Of a stretch of DNA of 36,679 nt, positions 22,658 to 32,640 are shown one piece after another. This stretch comes from Steroidobacteraceae bacterium (lineage in GTDB: Bacteria > Pseudomonadota > Gammaproteobacteria > Steroidobacterales > Steroidobacteraceae): the NCBI GenBank assembly GCA_019634895.1, contig JAHCAM010000023.1, positions 1 to 36,679 on the forward strand. The letters are read 5' to 3'. The first letter of the stretch is position 1. Each line of letters opens with the position of its first letter. The position numbers and the translations under genes are program-made. Below the pieces are notes generated by a model. That model saw only the letters and a list, made by a program, of their open reading frames with translations. It did not search any database and was not told where the DNA came from.

Positions 22658-23640
22658 TTGCGGCGCTCCGCCGGTACGGTGGCAGCCGGCGGCGGCTCTG
22701 CCGCCGGGCGCAGGCCGGTGGCGATGAACCGCAGCGTGTCGGGCGGCACCTCGCCGACCACGGTGACCTGGTGCCCGTGCACCACGGTGGTATAGGCAGA
22801 TGCGACGCCGGCGCGGCCGCTTCCGACCACGGGTGCCTTGCCCGGCGCCGACGGCTGGATGAAGACCGAGACCGATGCCAGCCCGTCGGAATAAACGAGA
22901 TGGCGCACCGGGGCGCTCGCACCCGCCATGGCCTGCAGGCCGCTCATCGACAGCCGGAACCCCGGCGGCACCTGCGCCGCGCGCCAGCCGGGCGCCTCGT
23001 CACCGGCCTGCGGCGCCTGCCGCACCCAGCGCAGGCGGGTACGGTCGAGCGCGGGCTCGAAGGCCGCATCCGGGATGTCCCCGGTCACCGCCAGCTGGGT
23101 GAAGCGCAGCCGTTCGATCACGCGGCCGGCGGCGTCCGACAGCTCGCTGCGCACCGGCATGTGCGAAGCCTCGTCGATCCACAGCCGGTAGCCGAAGCGG
23201 TAGCCGTCGCGCGGGCGCACCACGACCACCGCCGCCGGGCCGAGCAATGCGGTTTCGCGGCCCGCGTAGCTCACCTCGTACCACGGCGAGGCGCCCGCAT
23301 TGAACGTCGGCAGTGCGCCCATCAGGTCGCTGCGGGCGGAGCGCCGCTCGATGATCGCGAGCTTCTGGTCCGGAAGGTAGACGACGACCTCGTCGTCGTT
23401 GCGGACCAGTTCGCGGCCGCCGCCGGACAGCGACACCAGCCGCTCCGACACCGATCCGTCGCGCACCCGGTGCGTGATGCGCAGCTTCTCCGAGCGGCCT
23501 GCGGATTCGCAGACGAACTCGCCGGCGTAGCTCCGCCCCGACAGCGCATCGGCCATGCGGCCGAGCCAGAGCTGGCCGTCGTTGGCCGCCGCCGGCAGGG
23601 CGAGCAGCGCGAGCGCCGGCAATGCGAACGTGCGCCGCAT
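22654..23640 (-). CDS. rseB: Sigma-E regulatory protein RseB/MucB
   Basis: Periplasmic protein that shields the anti-sigma factor RseA from proteolysis and senses lipoprotein or lipopolysaccharide stress. The 328 residues begin with a signal peptide (MRRTFALPALALLALPAAA, cut before ND). The N-terminal MucB/RseB domain has LWLGRMADALSGRSYAGEFV and later YLPDQKLAIIERRS, and the C-terminal domain ends in a proline/alanine-rich tail. I chose the ATG at 23640 (overlapping the rseA stop by one base, TGATG); a GTG one codon earlier is also possible. The pathway's usual protease gene mucD does not follow. Confidence 0.92.
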   Translation of the reverse strand: MRRTFALPALALLALPAAANDGQLWLGRMADALSGRSYAGEFVCESAGRSEKLRITHRVRDGSVSERLVSLSGGGRELVRNDDEVVVYLPDQKLAIIERRSARSDLMGALPTFNAGASPWYEVSYAGRETALLGPAAVVVVRPRDGYRFGYRLWIDEASHMPVRSELSDAAGRVIERLRFTQLAVTGDIPDAAFEPALDRTRLRWVRQAPQAGDEAPGWRAAQVPPGFRLSMSGLQAMAGASAPVRHLVYSDGLASVSVFIQPSAPGKAPVVGSGRAGVASAYTTVVHGHQVTVVGEVPPDTLRFIATGLRPAAEPPPAATVPAERRN

Positions 23641-24260
23641 CACGGGCCGGCAGCCGCATCCGCTGCCGCGGCAGCATCGGGCGATCCGGGTGCGCCCGGC
23701 TCGGCGATGAGGCCCGCGACCACGCTGCGACGCAGCAGCGGCGACGCATAGCCGTAATGGGCAACGAGATAATTCGCCAGCTCCGCCGGCGGCAGCCCGC
23801 CCGCCGTTTCGGATGCGGGCGGCGTGGTATAGGTGAGATCCGCGTCGTCCTTCGCGACGTCGCCAGCTACCGGCAGCGCCGGCACTTCGGCCAGTTGCGC
23901 GACGATCGCCGGCGGCTCGGAGGCGACCTGCGTCCCGGGCGCCGGCGCCAGCATGACTGCCGCAGCCGCGACCGATGCCGCGATCCCGAGTCCCGCCGCC
24001 GTCCGCGCCAGCGGACGGCGGCCGCCGATACCGCCCTGCACCGGCTCGTGCGCGATCGCGGCGCTGACCCGCGCGGCGACCTGGCGCGCTGCCGGCACGT
24101 CGCCATCGCTGCGCAGCACGGCGCCGATCAGCGAGTAGCGCGACAGCGCACCGCGCAGTTCGTCGTCACGCTCCAGCCGCTTGAGCAACAGAGCGGTCTC
24201 GGCTTCCGGCAATTCGCCGTCCAGGAAGGTCGACAGCTGTTCCTTGATACGGTCCGTCAT
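23640..24260 (-). CDS. rseA: Anti-sigma-E factor RseA/MucA
   Basis: Single-span inner-membrane protein that holds RpoE at the membrane until cleaved under envelope stress. The 206 residues show the cytoplasmic sigma-binding domain (about 1-70; MTDRIKEQLSTFLDGELPEAE, then LSRYSLIGAVLRSD), one membrane helix (about 85-106) and an alanine/proline-rich periplasmic part with NYLVAHYGYASPL near the end. The ATG at 24260 lies one base after the rpoE stop. The longer open frame upstream is not used, because it is antisense-like shadow within rpoE. Confidence 0.92.
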   Translation of the reverse strand: MTDRIKEQLSTFLDGELPEAETALLLKRLERDDELRGALSRYSLIGAVLRSDGDVPAARQVAARVSAAIAHEPVQGGIGGRRPLARTAAGLGIAASVAAAAVMLAPAPGTQVASEPPAIVAQLAEVPALPVAGDVAKDDADLTYTTPPASETAGGLPPAELANYLVAHYGYASPLLRRSVVAGLIAEPGAPGSPDAAAAADAAAGP

Positions 24261-24261
24261 C

Positions 24262-24876
24262 TCATTGATCTCCGATCCGCCCGAGGCCCCCGTCGAAGAC
24301 CTCGCGCAGGCTGCGGTCGATCGCCTCGCGCGCGCGGAAGATCCTCGAACGGACGGTGCCCACCGGGCACTCCATGGTCCTCGCAATGTCCTCGTAGCTC
24401 AGGCCTTCGAGCTCGCGCAGCACGATCGCGAGCCTCAGGTCGTCGGGCAATGCCTCGATCGCCTCGTTCACGGTGCGGCGGATCTCGTCGGTCAACGCCA
24501 GCGCTTCCGGCGTCTCGGCATCCGACAGCCGCGCATGGGCCTGCACCTGGCTGCCGTCCTGCAGGTCCAGGTCGTAGGACACCGGCCGCCGCCGGCTGGA
24601 GACCAGCGAATTCTTCGCGGTATTGATCGCGATGCGGTACAGCCACGTATAGAAGGCGCTGTCGCCGCGGAACGCCGGCAGCGCCCGGTAGGCCTTGATG
24701 AAGGCCTCCTGGGCGATGTCCTCGGCTTCCGCCGGATTGCGGACGTAGCGCTGCACCAGCTTCAGCACCTTGTGCTGGTACTTGAGCACGAGCGCGTCGA
24801 AGGCCGCCTTGTCGCCCTTCTGGACGCGGCGCACCAGCGCAATGTCACCTGCTTCGGCCCGCATCGGCTCGACCAT
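24262..24876 (-). CDS. rpoE: RNA polymerase sigma factor RpoE/AlgU
   Basis: ECF sigma factor controlling the envelope stress response. The 204 residues hold region 2 (about 28-95; FDALVLKYQHKVLKLVQRYV, DIAQEAFIKAYRAL, FYTWLYRIAINTAKN) and region 4 (about 139-192; LEGLSYEDIARTMECPVGTV, then RSRIFRAREAID), very close to AlgU/RpoE. The ATG at 24876 is preferred, with a GGCAGG stretch about 10 bases upstream; an ATG four codons later (24864) is an alternative. The gene is followed by rseA after one base. A candidate RpoE-type promoter lies just upstream, suggesting autoregulation. Confidence 0.95.
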   Translation of the reverse strand: MVEPMRAEAGDIALVRRVQKGDKAAFDALVLKYQHKVLKLVQRYVRNPAEAEDIAQEAFIKAYRALPAFRGDSAFYTWLYRIAINTAKNSLVSSRRRPVSYDLDLQDGSQVQAHARLSDAETPEALALTDEIRRTVNEAIEALPDDLRLAIVLRELEGLSYEDIARTMECPVGTVRSRIFRAREAIDRSLREVFDGGLGRIGDQ

Positions 24877-24906
24877 TCGCGCTGCGCCTGCCCTGGTCAC
24901 GCCGGA

Positions 24907-24933
24907 TAGGACCGGCGGCGACCCGGTTAGTTC
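24907..24933 (-). promoter_or_regulatory. Candidate sigma-E (autoregulatory) promoter for rpoE
   Basis: On the minus strand GAACTA (24933-24928), exactly 16 bases, then TCCTA (24911-24907). This fits the RpoE/AlgU pattern of a GAACTT-like -35 and a TCnnA -10. It would start transcription about 25 bases before the rpoE ATG. The only match of this kind in the 116-base gap. Confidence 0.45.
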
Positions 24934-24992
24934 GGCCGGATGAGCGGCCGGACGGGCGCGGCAACTGCCTCCTGTGACCCGGTCCGGCGATT

Positions 24993-25409
24993 CTAGCAAG
25001 CCAGCCGGATCAGGGCCTTGAGGCGGCGGAACTGGTCCGGTGTGACCGCCTGGCGCGGCAGCAGCCAGCCCGCGCGGGTCCCCTCCAGACGGACCTCGAT
25101 GGCGACCAGGCCGGCCCAGGCACGGGTGCCCGGGGTCAGCGTCGCCGGCTGCCATTCCGCGGCGCCGGAAAGCCGCACCTGGCAGCCCGAAGGCACGAGC
25201 CGCAGCGCCTGCAGTCGCCCTCGCGCGCCGGGGACCCTGCAGAGAGTGGCCCAGAGACCACCGAGCGCCAGCAGGCTGGCCGCGGCTGCGATCCCGGTCG
25301 GACAGTTGGCGAGCCACGGGCAGGCCGCCGCCAGGGCGTGGCCCAGGGTCAGGAGCGCCGCCAGCCGGGGCTGGGCCGCGGGCTCGATCTCAAGCGCGAA
25401 GGATGTCAT
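24993..25409 (-). CDS. ygfX: YgfX/CptA-family membrane protein
   Basis: A 138-residue protein with two hydrophobic segments near the N-terminus (about 17-33 and 38-56) and a soluble C-terminal part ending WLLPRQAVTPDQFRRLKALIRL, which follows the YgfX pattern. YgfX has been described in E. coli as a membrane-linked toxin-like protein affecting cytoskeletal proteins, encoded with SdhE (YgfY/CptB); how far this holds in other species is uncertain. The ATG at 25409 overlaps the end of sdhE by 20 bases. Identification rests on weak overall similarity plus the conserved position directly after sdhE. Confidence 0.8.
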   Translation of the reverse strand: MTSFALEIEPAAQPRLAALLTLGHALAAACPWLANCPTGIAAAASLLALGGLWATLCRVPGARGRLQALRLVPSGCQVRLSGAAEWQPATLTPGTRAWAGLVAIEVRLEGTRAGWLLPRQAVTPDQFRRLKALIRLAC

Positions 25410-25629
25410 CGACGACGGACGCGAGTGCGGCATCTGCGGGGCGCGCGCCGTGCAGGAGCCAGGCCGCGAGTTCGGGATCCGGCTGCTCGAGCAGGCGCGC
25501 GAAATCGTCGCGCAGCGGCTCCGCGGCCCGGTGCCAGCGGCGATCGAGCCAGCGCCCGAGCAGCACGTCGAGTTCTTTCATGCCGCGACGGCAGCGCCAG
25601 CGGACCTGACCCGGCGCCGCGTCCGCCAC
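25390..25629 (-). CDS. sdhE: Succinate dehydrogenase flavinylation factor SdhE
   Basis: A 79-residue assembly factor that promotes covalent FAD attachment to SdhA. It carries the key motif RGMKELD (15-21; the RGxxE element needed for flavinylation) and the LLEQPDPELAAWLLHGARPA segment with the WLxxGxxP pattern. The GTG at 25629 is the only start that includes the expected WRCRRG stretch; it lies two bases after the sdhB stop, so it is part of the sdh operon. The overlap with ygfX downstream reproduces the pair known from E. coli. Confidence 0.92.
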   Translation of the reverse strand: MADAAPGQVRWRCRRGMKELDVLLGRWLDRRWHRAAEPLRDDFARLLEQPDPELAAWLLHGARPADAALASVVDDILRA

Positions 25630-25631
25630 GC

Positions 25632-26423
25632 CTAGCCGCCCTCGCCGCCCGCCAGCCGGCGCTTGAGGTCGGCGATCGCGCGCGCAGGATTGAGGTCCTT
25701 CGGGCAGGCTTCGACGCAGTTCAGGATGGTGTGGCAGCGATAGAGGCGGAAGGTGTCGTCGAGGAACGCGAGCCGCTCGGCGCGGGCTTCGTCGCGCGTG
25801 TCGAGGACCCAGCGATGGCTGGCCAGCAGCGCGGCGGGCCCGAGGTAGCGTTCGCTGTTCCACCAGAAGCTGGGACAGCTGGTCGAGCAGCAGGCGCAGA
25901 GGATGCAGGCGGACGGGCGGTCGATGCGCTCCTGGTCGGCCGGCGACTGCCGCCGTTCGCGGCCTTCCGGCGCCGGCGCGCGGGTCTGCAGCCAGGGCTT
26001 CACCGCGGCGTACTGCGCGTAGAACTGCGTCAGGTCAGGCACCAGGTCCTTGATCACCGGCAGGTGCGGCAGCGGGAAGATCCGCACCGCGCCCTCGACG
26101 GTGTCGATCGGCCGCGTGCAGGCGAGCGTGTTGAGCCCGTCGATGTTCATCGCGCAGGAGCCGCAGATGCCCTCGCGGCAGGAACGCCGGAAGGTGAGCG
26201 TGGAGTCCATCGTGTCCTTTATCAGGATCAGGGCATCCAGGACCATGCTGCCGCAGCTGTCGAGATCCACCTCGAACACGTCGACGCGCGGCGGTTGACG
26301 CGAATCCGGGTCGAAGCGGTAGACGTGGAACTCGCGCACGCGCCGCGCGCCGGCCGGTGCCCGGTGGCGGCGGCCCGGCTGCTTCGAGTAACGCGAATTT
26401 TCCGGCAGGGTGAACTGGACCAT
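25632..26423 (-). CDS. sdhB: Succinate dehydrogenase iron-sulfur subunit
   Basis: Electron-transfer subunit of complex II, facing the cytoplasm. The 263 residues contain the [2Fe-2S] ligands CREGICGSC (82-90) with Cys102, and the [4Fe-4S]/[3Fe-4S] ligands CILCACCSTSC (173-183) and CHTILNCVEACP (230-241). About 25 residues longer than the E. coli protein at the N-terminus (a basic stretch RYSKQPGRRHRAPAG). The ATG at 26423 lies 21 bases after the sdhA stop. Confidence 0.97.
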   Translation of the reverse strand: MVQFTLPENSRYSKQPGRRHRAPAGARRVREFHVYRFDPDSRQPPRVDVFEVDLDSCGSMVLDALILIKDTMDSTLTFRRSCREGICGSCAMNIDGLNTLACTRPIDTVEGAVRIFPLPHLPVIKDLVPDLTQFYAQYAAVKPWLQTRAPAPEGRERRQSPADQERIDRPSACILCACCSTSCPSFWWNSERYLGPAALLASHRWVLDTRDEARAERLAFLDDTFRLYRCHTILNCVEACPKDLNPARAIADLKRRLAGGEGG

Positions 26424-26444
26424 GGGTGTCCTGCGTTGCGTTCC

Positions 26445-28226
26445 TCAGTACGTCCGCGCCTTCGGCGGGATCGATTCGACCTCGCCGCTGCGGGTGGCGA
26501 GCTGCACGGGCCGGTAATCGAAGCGCACGGCGCCGCCATCGTCGACCCAGGCGAGCGTGTGCTTCAGCCAGTTCGCGTCGTCGCGCGCCGGAAAGTCCTC
26601 GCGCGCATGGGCGCCGCGGCTCTCGGTGCGGTTGCGCGCCGAGTGGATCGTCGCCAGCGCCTGCCGCATCAGGTTGTCGAGCTCGAGCGCCTCGACGAGG
26701 TCGGTGTTGAAAACCAGCGACCGGTCGCTGATGCAGAGCTCCGCCATCGCCCCGAAGGCCGCCCCGACTGCGCGGCAGCCCTCGTCGAGGCTCGCGCCGC
26801 TGCGGAATACCGCCGCGTCCTTCTGCATGGCGCGCTGCATCTCGTCGCGCAACGAGGCGGTCGGGCGCGTCCCGGACGCATGCCGCACGCGGTCGAACGC
26901 CGCCAGTGCCGCGTCGGTCGCCGCCTTCGGCGCCGATGGCAGGGCCGCCCCGGGCTTCAGGGTCTTTGCACAGTGCGCGGCGGCCGCGCGCCCGAACACC
27001 ACCAGGTCGAGCAGCGAATTCGAGCCCAGGCGGTTCGCGCCGTGCACCGATACGCAGGCGGCCTCGCCGACGGCCAGCAGGCCGGGCACCACGGCGTCGC
27101 CGGCCGGCGTGCGCGTCAGCACTTCGCCGTCGATGGTGCAGGGAATGCCGCCCATGTTGTAGTGTGCGGTCGGCAGCACCGGGATGGGCGCGCGGGTCAC
27201 GTCCACACCGGCGAAGATCTGCGCGGTCTCGGCGATGCCCGGCAGGCGCTTGTGGATGACGTCCGCGCCGAGGTGCTCGAGATGCAGCAGCAGGTGATCC
27301 TTGCGCGGCCCGACGCCACGGCCTTCGCGGATCTCGATCGTCATCGCGCGGCTCACGACGTCGCGCGAGGCGAGATCCTTCGCGTTCGGCGCGTAGCGCT
27401 CCATGAAGCGCTCGCCCTCGGAATTGCGCAGCACGCCGCCCTCGCCGCGCGAGCCCTCGGTGATCAGGCAGCCGGCGCCGTAGATCCCGGTCGGGTGGAA
27501 CTGCACGAACTCCATGTCGGCGAGCGGCAGCCCGGCGCGCAGCACCATGCCGCCGCCGTCGCCGGTGCAGGTGTGCGCCGAGGTGCAGGAGAAATAGGTG
27601 CGGCCGTAGCCGCCGGTCGCGAGCACCGTGGCCTGGGCCAGGAACCGGTGCAGCGTGCCGGTCGCCATGTCGAGCGCCAGCACGCCCCGGCAGGCGCCGT
27701 CCTGCATCAGCAGGTCGAGCGCGAAGTACTCGATGAAGAAGCGCGCGTCGTGCTTGAGGCTCTGCTGGTAGAGCGTGTGCAGCATCGCGTGACCGGTGCG
27801 GTCCGCGGCGGCACAGGTGCGCTGCGCGATGCCCTTGCCATAGTGCGTGGTCATGCCGCCGAACGGGCGCTGGTAGATGCGCCCGTCCTCGGTGCGCGAG
27901 AACGGCAGGCCGAAATGCTCGAGCTCGATGACGGCGGCCGGCGCCTCGCGGCACATGTACGCGATCGCGTCCTGGTCACCGAGCCAGTCCGAGCCCTTCA
28001 CCGTGTCGTAGAAATGGAAGCGCCAGTCGTCCTCGCCCATGTTGCCGAGCGCCGCGCTGATGCCGCCCTGCGCGGCGACCGTGTGGCTGCGCGTCGGGAA
28101 CACCTTGGTGACGCAGGCCGTCGAGAAGCCCGCCTGGGCGAGCCCGACCGTCGCCCGCAGGCCGGCCCCGCCGGCGCCGACCACGACGACGTCGCAGGCA
28201 TGGTCCGTGACCGGGTACGCGCTCAT
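26445..28226 (-). CDS. sdhA: Succinate dehydrogenase flavoprotein subunit
   Basis: Catalytic subunit oxidising succinate to fumarate with covalently bound FAD. The 593 residues contain the dinucleotide-binding [13 protein letters not shown] (13-25), the FAD-attachment histidine (His48 in [17 protein letters not shown]), the active-site region [22 protein letters not shown], and [14 protein letters not shown]. The C-terminus ending PPKARTY is the standard one. The ATG at 28226 shares ATGA with the sdhD stop. The frame remains open well upstream, but that is only the shadow of sdhD and sdhC. Confidence 0.98.
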   Translation of the reverse strand: MSAYPVTDHACDVVVVGAGGAGLRATVGLAQAGFSTACVTKVFPTRSHTVAAQGGISAALGNMGEDDWRFHFYDTVKGSDWLGDQDAIAYMCREAPAAVIELEHFGLPFSRTEDGRIYQRPFGGMTTHYGKGIAQRTCAAADRTGHAMLHTLYQQSLKHDARFFIEYFALDLLMQDGACRGVLALDMATGTLHRFLAQATVLATGGYGRTYFSCTSAHTCTGDGGGMVLRAGLPLADMEFVQFHPTGIYGAGCLITEGSRGEGGVLRNSEGERFMERYAPNAKDLASRDVVSRAMTIEIREGRGVGPRKDHLLLHLEHLGADVIHKRLPGIAETAQIFAGVDVTRAPIPVLPTAHYNMGGIPCTIDGEVLTRTPAGDAVVPGLLAVGEAACVSVHGANRLGSNSLLDLVVFGRAAAAHCAKTLKPGAALPSAPKAATDAALAAFDRVRHASGTRPTASLRDEMQRAMQKDAAVFRSGASLDEGCRAVGAAFGAMAELCISDRSLVFNTDLVEALELDNLMRQALATIHSARNRTESRGAHAREDFPARDDANWLKHTLAWVDDGGAVRFDYRPVQLATRSGEVESIPPKARTY

Positions 28227-28573
28227 GGCGGCGGCATGCCCGCGAGAACGTACAGCGCCCAGGCCACGGCGGCGGCCGCCGCGAGATGCAGCGAGCGCGA
28301 AACCAGGCGGGCGCGCGCATGCCATGCGCCATAGACGTAGTCGTCGACCACGACCTGGACGCCCTGCGCCGAGTGCCACAGCGCGCACCAGCTGAAGAGC
28401 AACATGAGCAACGCCTGCGCGGGTACCGCCAGCCAGGCCCGCACGCTGCCGAATCCGGGATCGGACAGCGACAGCAGCGAGAACAGGAACCAGCCGCCCA
28501 GCACCACGAGCGCAAGCGCGGAGATCTTCTGGTTGCGCCAATGGCGCGTGGCGTGGCCGCGCGCCGCGTTCAC
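28223..28573 (-). CDS. sdhD: Succinate dehydrogenase membrane anchor SdhD
   Basis: Small membrane anchor that, with SdhC, binds haem b and ubiquinone. The 116 residues hold three membrane helices (about 17-37, 46-68, 93-111) and the conserved [14 protein letters not shown] stretch, with His67 and Asp78-Tyr79 at the quinone/haem site. The GTG at 28573 shares GTGA with the sdhC stop; the basic start [15 protein letters not shown] before the first helix is typical. Confidence 0.93.
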   Translation of the reverse strand: MNAARGHATRHWRNQKISALALVVLGGWFLFSLLSLSDPGFGSVRAWLAVPAQALLMLLFSWCALWHSAQGVQVVVDDYVYGAWHARARLVSRSLHLAAAAAVAWALYVLAGMPPP

Positions 28574-29013
28574 GGCTGGCCCAGCAGCCAGCGCCAGGCC
28601 GGCGTGAGGAAGAGCGTGGCGGCGAAGGCCGCCGCCGCCAGCAGGATGACTGCGGCGCCGCTGGCCCGCGCCGCGCGCAGCTCGAAGCCCACGCCCAGGT
28701 CCCAGGCGAGGTGGCGCAGGCCGTTGAAGAGGTGATACCAGAACGCGGCGATCAGTCCCGCCAGGACGATCCGCATCGGCCGGCTGCCTAAGATGGCCGT
28801 GACCGACGCGTAGGCCTCCGCACCGCGGGCTGCCGCGACCAGCCACGCCACCAGCAGCGGCGCCGAAAGCGTCAGGACCAGCCCGCTGATGCGGTGCAGT
28901 CCGGAAAGGACGGTGGTGAGCGCCAGCCGGTAGACCTGCAGGTGCGGGGAGAGCGGGCGATCGGCGCGCGTGACGGGCGGCGGCGGCGCCTTGGCGGGTG
29001 CAGGGGCTTGCAT
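28570..29013 (-). CDS. sdhC: Succinate dehydrogenase cytochrome b556 subunit SdhC
   Basis: Three-helix membrane anchor of complex II. The 147 residues contain the family start [11 protein letters not shown] (19-29), SGLHRISG (37-44) with the quinone-site Ser and Arg, and [15 protein letters not shown] with haem ligand His94. I use the ATG at 29013; an in-frame ATG at 29058 would add 15 residues unlike relatives. Upstream on the minus strand TTGGGA, 18 bases, then CAGAAT preceded by TG could be a promoter, but it would start transcription almost at the ATG. First gene of the sdhCDAB-sdhE-ygfX run. Confidence 0.94.
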   Translation of the reverse strand: MQAPAPAKAPPPPVTRADRPLSPHLQVYRLALTTVLSGLHRISGLVLTLSAPLLVAWLVAAARGAEAYASVTAILGSRPMRIVLAGLIAAFWYHLFNGLRHLAWDLGVGFELRAARASGAAVILLAAAAFAATLFLTPAWRWLLGQP

Positions 29014-29100
29014 CGCTAACGTATTCTGCCAGAAGGGAACTGCGGCTCCCAATGGCATTTGCGCCCGGTTGTGCGAGAAGCGCTGCGCTAGGATACGGCG

Positions 29101-29991
29101 ATGGCCGGGACACGCTGGACATGGCTGCCATCACTGTCGGTCGTCGCCGTGACCGGCCGTGACGCGCGCGCGTTCCTGCAGGGGCAGCTCACCAGCGACC
29201 TGCTCGGCTTGGACCGCCACGCCGGCATGCTCGCGGCGGCCTGCAACCGCCAGGGCCGCGTCGTGGCCCTGCTGCGCCTCGCGAGGCGCGGCGACCAGGT
29301 CCTGCTGCTGCTGCATCGATCGATGGCGCCGCTGCTGGTCGCCCACCTGGCGCGTTTCGTGCTGCGCTCCGAGGTCGCATTCGCCGAGACCGGCGACTCC
29401 GTCGCCGGCCTGCTCGACGCGCCGCCATCGCTGCAGGCGGCCGCCCGAAGTGCCGGGCTGCTGCCGCTGGTCGCGGGCCGCACGCGCGCGCTGATGATCG
29501 GCGACCGGGCCGTTGCCGCGAACCTCCTTGCGGGGCTGCCGCAGGCCCCTGCTGAAGACTGGGAAACCGCATCCATCGAGGACGGCGAGCCCGAGGTCTA
29601 TCCGGAGACCTCGGGGTTGTGGGTGCCGCAGATGATCAACCTCGACCTGCTGTCGGCGGTCAGCTTCAGCAAGGGCTGTTTCCTCGGGCAGGAGATCGTG
29701 GCACGGGCGCAGCACCTCGGGCGCATCAGGCGCCGCATGCTGCGCTATGTCAGCGCCGCGGATGCGGAACTCGCGCCCGGGCGCATGCTTTATGGCGGAT
29801 CGGAACCGGCTGCGCAGGTGGTGCGCGCGGCCGCCGCCGGCGATGGCGCGCAGTGCCTCGCCGTCGTCGCGCTGGAGGATTGCGCAGAACTGCTGGGTAC
29901 GGCACCGGGGCACAGGGAATTCGTGCCCGCGGACCTGCCGTATGCGATCCCGGCCCTCGCGGCCGCCGAGGAATCGCTGCCGGCCGACTGA
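29101..29991 (+). CDS. ygfZ: tRNA-modifying / Fe-S maintenance protein YgfZ
   Basis: Folate-dependent protein needed for the activity of certain Fe-S enzymes such as MiaB and, by report, complex II. The 296 residues show the aminomethyltransferase-like fold (RDARAFLQGQLTSDL at 20-34) and the signature KGCFLGQE (191-198), whose cysteine is essential in E. coli YgfZ. The ATG at 29101 has AGGA about 7 bases upstream. It is divergent from sdhC across 87 bases and convergent with lysS. A location beside the Fe-S enzyme complex II fits its role. Confidence 0.95.
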   Translation: MAGTRWTWLPSLSVVAVTGRDARAFLQGQLTSDLLGLDRHAGMLAAACNRQGRVVALLRLARRGDQVLLLLHRSMAPLLVAHLARFVLRSEVAFAETGDSVAGLLDAPPSLQAAARSAGLLPLVAGRTRALMIGDRAVAANLLAGLPQAPAEDWETASIEDGEPEVYPETSGLWVPQMINLDLLSAVSFSKGCFLGQEIVARAQHLGRIRRRMLRYVSAADAELAPGRMLYGGSEPAAQVVRAAAAGDGAQCLAVVALEDCAELLGTAPGHREFVPADLPYAIPALAAAEESLPAD

Positions 29992-29999
29992 GGGCCTCC

Positions 30000-30005
<6 letters not shown>
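29986..30005. terminator. Perfect stem-loop formed by both stop codons of ygfZ and lysS
   Basis: GACTGAGG (29986-29993), loop GCCT, CCTCAGTC (29998-30005): eight perfect pairs. The ygfZ TGA (29989-29991) lies in one arm and the lysS TGA (complement at 30000-30002) in the other; both genes end GAC-TGA-GG. It is well placed as a two-way terminator or mRNA end, though no T-run is present. Confidence 0.5.
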
Positions 30006-31511
<1,506 letters not shown>

Positions 31512-31521
31512 GGGTCGAATC

Positions 31522-32617
31522 CTACAGCCCCTGCTTGAGGCTCGCCTCCATGAACGGATCGAGGTCGCCGTCCAGTACCGCGGTCGGGTTGCCGGTCTCG
31601 TGGCCCGTGCGCAGGTCCTTGATGCGCGACTGGTCGAGCACGTAGGAGCGGATCTGGTGGCCCCAGCCGACGTCCGTCTTCTGGTCCTCCAGCACGCGCG
31701 CGGCGGCATTGCGCTTGTTGACCTCGAGCTCGTAGAGCTTGGCCTTCAGCATCTTCATCGCGGTGGCGCGGTTCTTGTGCTGGCTGCGCTCGCCCTGGCA
31801 GGCGACCACGATGCCGGAGGGCAGGTGCCGCAGCCGCACCGCGGAGTCGGTCTTGTTGACGTGCTGGCCGCCGGCGCCGCTGGCGCGGTAGGTGTCCATC
31901 TCCACGTCGGCCGGGTTGACCACGATGCTGATCTCGTCGTCGACCACGGGCGAGACGAACACCGAGGCGAAGGAGGTGTGGCGGCGATTGCCGGAATCGA
32001 ACGGCGACTTGCGCACCAGCCGGTGCACGCCGGTCTCGGTCCGCAGCCAGCCGTAGGCATAGGGCCCGTCCACTTCGATGGAAGCGCTCTTGATGCCCGC
32101 GACCTCGCCCGGGCTCTGCTCGATGACGGCGGCAGCGAAGCCGCGCCGGTCGGCCCAGCGCAGGTACATGCGCAGCAGCATGGCGGCCCAGTCCTGGGCC
32201 TCGGTGCCCCCGGCGCCCGCCTGGATGTCGAGGAAGGCGCCGCGCGGGTCCATCTCGCCGGGAAACATGCGCGACAGCTCGAGCTGCCGCACCCGCTCGC
32301 CGAGCCTGCCGGCATCCCGCTCGACTTCCGAGAAGCCCGCCTCGTCCCGCTCGGCTTCCACCAGTTCGAGCAGTTCCGCGGAGTCCGCGAGTCCCCGCCC
32401 GATCTGGTCGAGCTCGCCGATGGTCGAGTCGAGCCGCGCGCGCTCGCGGCCGAGCGCCTGGGCCTTGTCCGGCGTGTTCCAGATCCCGGGATCCGCCAGC
32501 TCGCGGTTCAGCTCCTCGAGCCGCTCGCGCTTGCGGTCGTACTCAAAGGTACCCCCTCAGCGCCTCGAGGCGCTGGCTGAGGTCTTCGAGCGAACGTCGG
32601 GTCGGTGCGGTTTCCAT
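31522..32617 (-). CDS. prfB: Peptide chain release factor RF2 with programmed +1 frameshift
   Basis: RF2 ends translation at UGA and UAA. The gene is in two frames joined by the known autoregulatory frameshift. The first frame starts at the ATG at 32617 and reads 24 codons ending LEALRGYL before an in-frame TGA (32545-32543). Shifting +1 there continues [13 protein letters not shown] and runs to the TAG at 31522, giving about 364 residues (365 in E. coli). The RF2 recognition and catalytic parts are visible, with the GGQ loop in [20 protein letters not shown]. It is not a pseudogene. Low RF2 favours frameshifting and so more RF2. Begins 23 bases after recJ. Confidence 0.97.
32543..32557 (-). 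promoter_or_regulatory. RF2 programmed frameshift site
   Basis: The minus strand reads AGGGGG (32557-32552), TAC, CTT (32548-32546), TGA (32545-32543). The Shine-Dalgarno-like AGGGGG three bases before the slippery CTT and the TGA stop match the classical prfB arrangement; the base after the stop is G, where E. coli has C. Confidence 0.96.
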
Positions 32618-32640
32618 GCGGCGCGCATATTAACAGACGC

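Noticed and set aside
24993..25629. A stand-alone toxin-antitoxin system (CptA/CptB)
   Set aside because: The SdhE motif RGMKELD and the operon with sdhCDAB make the flavinylation role the better reading; toxicity cannot be judged from sequence.
25338..28334. A 998-codon open frame on the plus strand opposite the sdh genes
   Set aside because: Antisense to sdhE, sdhB and sdhA, which show all cofactor-binding motifs. No start signal or domain; a GC-content artefact.
32543..32545. In-frame TGA early in prfB, suggesting a pseudogene
   Set aside because: It is the conserved programmed frameshift stop of RF2, preceded by the AGGGGG and CTT elements.
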